This document shows, one piece after another, positions 41,903 to 45,676 of a DNA stretch of 45,676 nt. Below the pieces are notes generated by a model. That model was not told the DNA's origin. It made no database searches and worked only from the letters and a program-made list of their open reading frames with translations. Source of the DNA: Actinomycetes bacterium. GTDB taxonomy: Bacteria; Actinomycetota; Acidimicrobiia; Acidimicrobiales; JAKAVM01. Location of the stretch: assembly GCA_021827485.1 (NCBI GenBank), contig JAKAVM010000076.1, positions 1-45,676 of the forward strand. The letters are read 5' to 3'. Made by a program: the position numbers and the translations under genes. Every line of letters starts with the position of its first letter. Position 1 is the first letter of the stretch.

Positions 41903-42841
41903 CTACTTAGCTGAGGGTTTGAGACCCGCTCTTGCTCCTCTTGCTACAAACTTATTTGCCATCTTTCTGGAAGCTTCGTCTATCATTTCATCGCCAAACA
42001 TCACTGCCCCTTTACGGTCTTGTTCGGTCGCAACTCTATAAGCATCCAATATTGCAATTGCTCGATCAAACTGCTCTTGAGTTGGAGAAAATATCTCATT
42101 GAGAACTGTCACCTGATCGGGATGCAATGCCCACTTGCCGTCATAACCTAAGGTCTTGGTACGATTACAGTAATCCCTAAAGGAATCTATCTCACGAATT
42201 TTCAAGAATGGCCCATCTATTACTTGAAGTCCATTTGCTCTTCCTGCCATTAGGATCTTTGAGAAAACATAGTGGAAATGATCTCCTGGATATTCAGGAA
42301 TCTGGACGCCACCAGTTAGAACTGGCATTTCCATAGAGGCCGCAAAGTCGGCCGGACCAAAAATAATCGTTTCAAGCCGCTTTGAGGCCGCACATATTTC
42401 CTCTACATTTATCAACCCACGAGTAGTCTCGATCTGAGCCTCAATACCAATATGGCCAACCTTCAATCCACAGTTTTGCTCGACTTGTGTAAGTAGCAAA
42501 TCTAATGCCACAATCTCTGCCGCACTTTGAACCTTGGGAAGCATGATCTCCTCTAGTCGATCGCCAGAGTTAGAAACAACTTCAATCACATCTCCATAAG
42601 TCCACTTAGTATCCCAAGCATTGACCCGAACACAAATTATCCGGTCGCCCCAATCGAGATTCTTGATTGCATCGGCAACTTTTGAGCGAGCTGATTCTTT
42701 CTCTAGAGGTGCAACTGAATCCTCTAGATCTAGAAAGGTCATGTCAGCTGGAATCGAAGGTCCTTTCTCAAGGAACCTTTCACTTGAGCCTGGCACTGAC
42801 AGGCAAGATCTTCTGGGTAAATCACGAGTTCTATCAGACAT
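41903..42841 (-). CDS. HpcH/HpaI aldolase, CitE-like acyl-CoA lyase
   Basis: This TIM-barrel Mg-dependent lyase of 312 residues starts RRSCLSVPGSSERFLEKGP, followed by DLEDSVAP, the metal/CoA-binding region IGIEAQIETTRGLINVEEI, FGPADFAASM and GKWALHPDQV. It is closest to citramalyl-, malyl- or beta-methylmalyl-CoA lyases, not to true citrate lyase beta subunits, since no citD or citF is present. Together with the MaoC hydratase it could work on itaconate or a branched-chain-acid breakdown product, as proposed for the M. tuberculosis Rv2498c/Rv2499c pair. It lies convergent to the acyl-CoA dehydrogenase and divergent from the giant secreted protein. Confidence 0.87.
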   Translation of the reverse strand: MSDRTRDLPRRSCLSVPGSSERFLEKGPSIPADMTFLDLEDSVAPLEKESARSKVADAIKNLDWGDRIICVRVNAWDTKWTYGDVIEVVSNSGDRLEEIMLPKVQSAAEIVALDLLLTQVEQNCGLKVGHIGIEAQIETTRGLINVEEICAASKRLETIIFGPADFAASMEMPVLTGGVQIPEYPGDHFHYVFSKILMAGRANGLQVIDGPFLKIREIDSFRDYCNRTKTLGYDGKWALHPDQVTVLNEIFSPTQEQFDRAIAILDAYRVATEQDRKGAVMFGDEMIDEASRKMANKFVARGARAGLKPSAK

Positions 42842-42987
42842 GCAATTGATGTTAGGGGAAACTGTCCACGCAATGCCAAACGGTCCGCAATAATTTCAAA
42901 GAGGGATTTCTGGCGAATCAACAAACACACAACTTTGCTAAGTATTGGAGACAATATATCCGAAATATATCTAGGCGATACTTATTC

Positions 42988-42996
42988 GAGGAGGAG
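42988..42996 (+). promoter_or_regulatory. strong ribosome binding site for the last gene
   Basis: gaggaggag lies six bases before the ATG at 43003 and is one of the strongest Shine-Dalgarno matches in the window. It fixes the start of a very long gene that has no stop codon before the window end. The 160 bp upstream, to 42842, contain no gene. Confidence 0.8.
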
Positions 42997-43002
42997 TCAC
43001 CG

Positions 43003-45676
43003 ATGTCAAACCTTCGTAGGCATCCGCGAAAATCCTCTAGTAGGTCCTCTCCAATTCCTTTTCGTTCATTAGAAAAGGGATTGGTGCTCGCAGGCATCGG
43101 AGTTGTTTTAATGCTTGCTCAGGTCTTTACTGGAGGGGCCGTGTTGGCAAGTTCAGCTTCGGCTACTTCAAGTACAAGTTCAGCTTCGGCTACTTCAAGT
43201 ACCGGAAATACTGAAATCTCATCCGGCTATTGGCTGGCAAGTTCATATGGGGCAGTATACTCTTACGGCTCTGCCCTAGACCTTGGATCGTTAGTCGATA
43301 TTCACCTTTCTAAACCAATAGTTTCAATAGCTTCCACCCCAGACGGCAAGGGCTATTGGTTGGTCGCTTCTGACGGCGGAGTGTTTGCTTTTGGAGACGC
43401 TCAGTTCTATGGATCGACAGGGGCAATTGACCTTTCTAAACCAATAGTTTCAATGGCTTCCACCCCAGACGGCAAGGGCTATTGGTTGGTCGCTTCTGAC
43501 GGCGGAGTGTTTGCTTTTGGAGACGCTCAGTTCTATGGATCTAGTGCACAAAGCAACTTGGGCATTGCCTGTGGTATAGCTACAACGCTGGACGCACAAG
43601 GTTATTGGATTTCACTGCAAAATAGTTCAGTAGCTTCTTTCGGAGATGCCCCTCCAAAGCTTGCCCTTACGTACGAGAATGCAACAACGTGGACTAGCGC
43701 CGTTGGTCCCATTGCGGTGACTCCTGATGGACAAGGGTACCTCGTCTCAGATTCGAGAGGAGACGTTAGATCCTTCGGTGATGCCCTTGATCCCAGTCCT
43801 CCCCCTAATTTGTCCACGGGTCCCATTGTTGCCCTTGCTCAGTCGGTAACGGTGACAAGTACCACTAGTACACAGAGTCCTGGCGGTAGTCCTACGACAA
43901 CTTCGCCTGGGGGCTCTCCTGGAAGTGGTAGTCCTACGACAACTTCGCCTGGGGGCTCTGCGGGAAGTGGAGCAGCCGGGAGTTCATCGGCCCCGCCCAG
44001 AAAGGGACTTCCTTCAACTGCTCCTCTTACTTCGCACAATCCATACCGGCATGGAGTAGTGCCGTCATTGGCCTGGATCGCCTCGCAAAACGTCGCCCAC
44101 GTTCACTCCGGTGGCTCCGTTTCAGAGTCCGGTGGCTCCGTTTCAGAGTCCGGTGGCTCCGTTTCAGAGTCCGGTGGCTCCGTTTCAGAGTCCGGTGGCT
44201 CCCACGCCAAGTCCCCAAGATTGACCGACTCACCTAACAACCTTTATTTCTCGGGCGGCACCTCCTCAGAAGGAGTCGTCACGGGATCGCCTAAAGTGTA
44301 TCTGATTTACTACGGCTCTCAGTGGGGAACCGAGTCGACAAATATACAAGGAAACCCAATTTTTAGTGGTGACCCTAACTCAATGGCACCCTATCTTGAA
44401 GCATTCTTTGAAGGACTTGGAACTAACTCTGAAGGATGGAGCCAGGTAATGACACAGTATTGCCAAGGTGTGCTAACAGGCACTCAGTTCTGCCCATCCT
44501 CTGCACAAAGTATCAGCTACCCAACTTCAAATGTTCTGGCAGGGGTGTGGGAAGATACCTCACAGCCTTCACCGTTGTCGGCCACCGAATCGCAGCTGGC
44601 TCAAGAGGCGATAAATGGGGCTATCCACTTTGGGAATACCTCACCATCTTCCAATCTTTCAGCCCAGTACCTGGTGATCTCACCTACCGGTACTAGTCCC
44701 GACGGTTTCGTCTCAGCGGGCTTTTGCGCTTGGCACAGTAACACCTACGCCTCGTTTGGAGCTATTGCGTACACTAATCTCCCCTACATCCCTGATGCCG
44801 GTACTTCATGTGGAGAAAATTTCGTCAATTCTGGTTCTGCTGGTTTACTTGACGGAGTAAGCATCGTAGAAGGACATGAATATGCAGAGACGCTCACTGA
44901 TCCAATTCCAGAAACAGGTTGGAGTGATTCCTATGGATACGAAACTGGTGACAAATGTGTATGGATTCCACCAGGCATGGGACAAGGTGCAGCTCAAGAC
45001 ATTTCGCTTGCCACTGGATCATTCGCGGTGCAATCAACGTGGGCAAATAATTTCGACGGGGGGGTCGGCGGATGCGAGATTTCTGCTACTACTTCGACTC
45101 TACCGTCAGTCGACTCACTCTCTATATCATCGGGTACATCTCTTGGAGGAACGTCACTCGATATAAACGGAGTTAACTTTTCAGGAGCCACACAGGTTGA
45201 CTTTGGCAGTACTCCTGCAATCTCATTCACGGTTGATTCGGATACCATGATTTCTGCTGTTTCCCCCGCTGGTAGCGGCACTGTCGACATAACGGTCACT
45301 ACCTCAGCTGGTACTAGTGCAACCTCAAGTGCAGATCAGTTCACTTACGTAACAACACCGCCCCCGCCTCCACCGCCTAGTGTAACGTCTGTTTCACCAA
45401 CTAGTGGACCGTCTTCAGGAGGTACGCAAGTTACGATAGCGGGTTCAGGATTTACTGGAGCAAACGCCGTCAACTTTGGCTCAAGTCCGGCGGCAGGATT
45501 TAGCATCATCTCCGATCAAGAGATTGTTGGGGTTTCTCCTTCAGGGTCTGGCACTGTCGACATAACGGTCACTACCTCAGCTGGTACTAGTGCAACCTCA
45601 AGTGCAGATCAGTTCACTTACGTAACAACACCGCCCCCGCCTCCACCGCCTAGTGTAACGTCTGTTTCACCAACTA
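43003..45676 (+). CDS. giant secreted repeat protein, partial (open at the window end)
   Basis: The frame is open for 891 codons from ATG 43003 to the last base, with no stop. Order: signal peptide (hydrophobic 27-42, AVLASSASA); three or more GYWLVASDGG...FGDAQFYGS units; a Ser/Thr/Gly/Pro-rich linker; a GGSVSES array; a globular domain (about residues 427-690); then IPT/TIG-type Ig modules joined by polyproline linkers. The globular domain has PKVYLIYYGSQWGTE, AGFCAWHS, EGHEYAETLTDP (H625, E626, E629) and ETGDKC (C652). The HEYAE segment resembles part of a metalloprotease-type site but has no classic HExxH. A secreted enzyme or adhesin is inferred. The C-terminus is missing. Confidence 0.88.
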   Translation, partial: MSNLRRHPRKSSSRSSPIPFRSLEKGLVLAGIGVVLMLAQVFTGGAVLASSASATSSTSSASATSSTGNTEISSGYWLASSYGAVYSYGSALDLGSLVDIHLSKPIVSIASTPDGKGYWLVASDGGVFAFGDAQFYGSTGAIDLSKPIVSMASTPDGKGYWLVASDGGVFAFGDAQFYGSSAQSNLGIACGIATTLDAQGYWISLQNSSVASFGDAPPKLALTYENATTWTSAVGPIAVTPDGQGYLVSDSRGDVRSFGDALDPSPPPNLSTGPIVALAQSVTVTSTTSTQSPGGSPTTTSPGGSPGSGSPTTTSPGGSAGSGAAGSSSAPPRKGLPSTAPLTSHNPYRHGVVPSLAWIASQNVAHVHSGGSVSESGGSVSESGGSVSESGGSVSESGGSHAKSPRLTDSPNNLYFSGGTSSEGVVTGSPKVYLIYYGSQWGTESTNIQGNPIFSGDPNSMAPYLEAFFEGLGTNSEGWSQVMTQYCQGVLTGTQFCPSSAQSISYPTSNVLAGVWEDTSQPSPLSATESQLAQEAINGAIHFGNTSPSSNLSAQYLVISPTGTSPDGFVSAGFCAWHSNTYASFGAIAYTNLPYIPDAGTSCGENFVNSGSAGLLDGVSIVEGHEYAETLTDPIPETGWSDSYGYETGDKCVWIPPGMGQGAAQDISLATGSFAVQSTWANNFDGGVGGCEISATTSTLPSVDSLSISSGTSLGGTSLDINGVNFSGATQVDFGSTPAISFTVDSDTMISAVSPAGSGTVDITVTTSAGTSATSSADQFTYVTTPPPPPPPSVTSVSPTSGPSSGGTQVTIAGSGFTGANAVNFGSSPAAGFSIISDQEIVGVSPSGSGTVDITVTTSAGTSATSSADQFTYVTTPPPPPPPSVTSVSPT
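43150..43203 (+). repeat. 27-bp tandem repeat near the signal peptide end
   Basis: agttcagcttcggctacttc and the seven following bases occur at 43150 and 43177 with a 27-bp period, encoding SSASATSST twice just after the predicted signal-peptide cleavage region. Confidence 0.95.
43304..43550 (+). repeat. 126-bp repeat encoding GYWLVASDGG units
   Basis: Sequence beginning acctttctaaaccaatagtt at 43304 recurs at 43430 with almost no change over about 115 bases. The 126-bp period is 42 codons, one structural unit. It is related in protein, not in nucleotides, to the repeats near 29060-29470. Confidence 0.92.
44107..44202 (+). repeat. 21-bp tandem repeat, four and a half copies
   Basis: tccggtggctccgtttcaga plus g repeats from 44107 without mismatch, encoding SGGSVSE four times and then a partial unit. 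It forms a flexible linker before the globular domain. The antisense frame is also open here, but it is a by-product of the repeat. Confidence 0.96.
45277..45676 (+). repeat. 273-bp repeat of IPT/TIG module and polyproline linker
   Basis: 127 bases starting ggcactgtcgacataacggt at 45277 recur identically at 45550 and run to the window end. The 273-bp period is 91 codons, the size of one IPT/TIG domain plus linker. A longer identical array probably continues, which would explain why the sequence stops here. Confidence 0.9.

Noticed and set aside
44107-44202. Possible CRISPR-like array
   Set aside because: The 21-bp units are directly tandem, in frame and without spacers; they code for a protein linker. 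The same reasoning excludes the 15-bp array in sufU.
43602-44233. Open frames on the minus strand across the linker and GGSVSES array (SHRTLKR and GEVVVGLP repeats)
   Set aside because: They are antisense to a continuous plus-strand frame with a signal peptide and strong ribosome site; their repeats simply mirror the sense repeats.
1-45676. tRNA or rRNA genes
   Set aside because: Intergenic spaces are short, and none shows the cloverleaf elements or rRNA-like sequence.

Overview
The window looks like a stretch of a low-to-mid GC actinobacterial chromosome. The actinobacterial signs are a SufU-type Fe-S scaffold, a Rieske ferredoxin inside a suf operon, frequent GTG/TTG starts, an LAL-type LuxR regulator and a paired ABC exporter. 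Two secreted proteins carry GYWLVASDGG...YGDAQFYGS repeats, which I associate from memory with Acidimicrobiia, so an Acidithrix/Ferrimicrobium-like organism is my best guess, inferred from protein style only. The window may be one whole draft contig: its first nine bases match the 3' end of a common Illumina adapter, and its last 127 bases are a perfect repeat of sequence 273 bp upstream.

Bases 1-15200 hold a scattered Fe-S assembly system. sufU (with a repeat-filled insertion) is followed by a ferredoxin reductase, a zinc-ribbon membrane protein and a large LAL regulator. On the minus strand sit sufD, a Rieske ferredoxin and sufC, tightly coupled, while sufB, which carries a 392-residue LAGLIDADG intein, is a separate unit 4 kb away. 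A crotonase, a small cysteine-containing protein and glnD lie between the suf blocks. sufS is not in the window.

Bases 15200-25000 hold an operon of a HAD phosphatase, a fusion of a DoxX-like membrane domain with an SCO1-type copper-chaperone domain, and a lipoprotein; then a convergent heterodimeric ABC exporter pair and an oligopeptidase B-like protease. Bases 25000-29600 encode a 1514-residue secreted repeat protein. Next come a HigB/HigA-type toxin-antitoxin pair with a palindromic operator, an RmlC-like epimerase, and a pilT / metallo-beta-lactamase-fold / flavin reductase operon. After these are an epoxide hydrolase-like protein, a higher-GC AAA ATPase (probably acquired), a MaoC hydratase, a DUF6941-like protein, a GGDEF-EAL protein, a methyltransferase, an acyl-CoA dehydrogenase with a long N-terminal extension, and a CitE-like lyase. 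The last gene (43003 to the end) is a second giant secreted repeat protein, open at the window end.

The most unusual global feature is the number of short direct duplications. Copies of 20-60 bp recur at the 3' ends of five genes (sufU, the 9829 gene, glnD, the acyl-CoA dehydrogenase and the DUF6941-like gene) and in a divergent promoter. Offsets of exactly 36 bp occur at four unrelated loci. Together with in-frame micro-repeats inside sufU and elsewhere, this suggests a lineage prone to local duplication.
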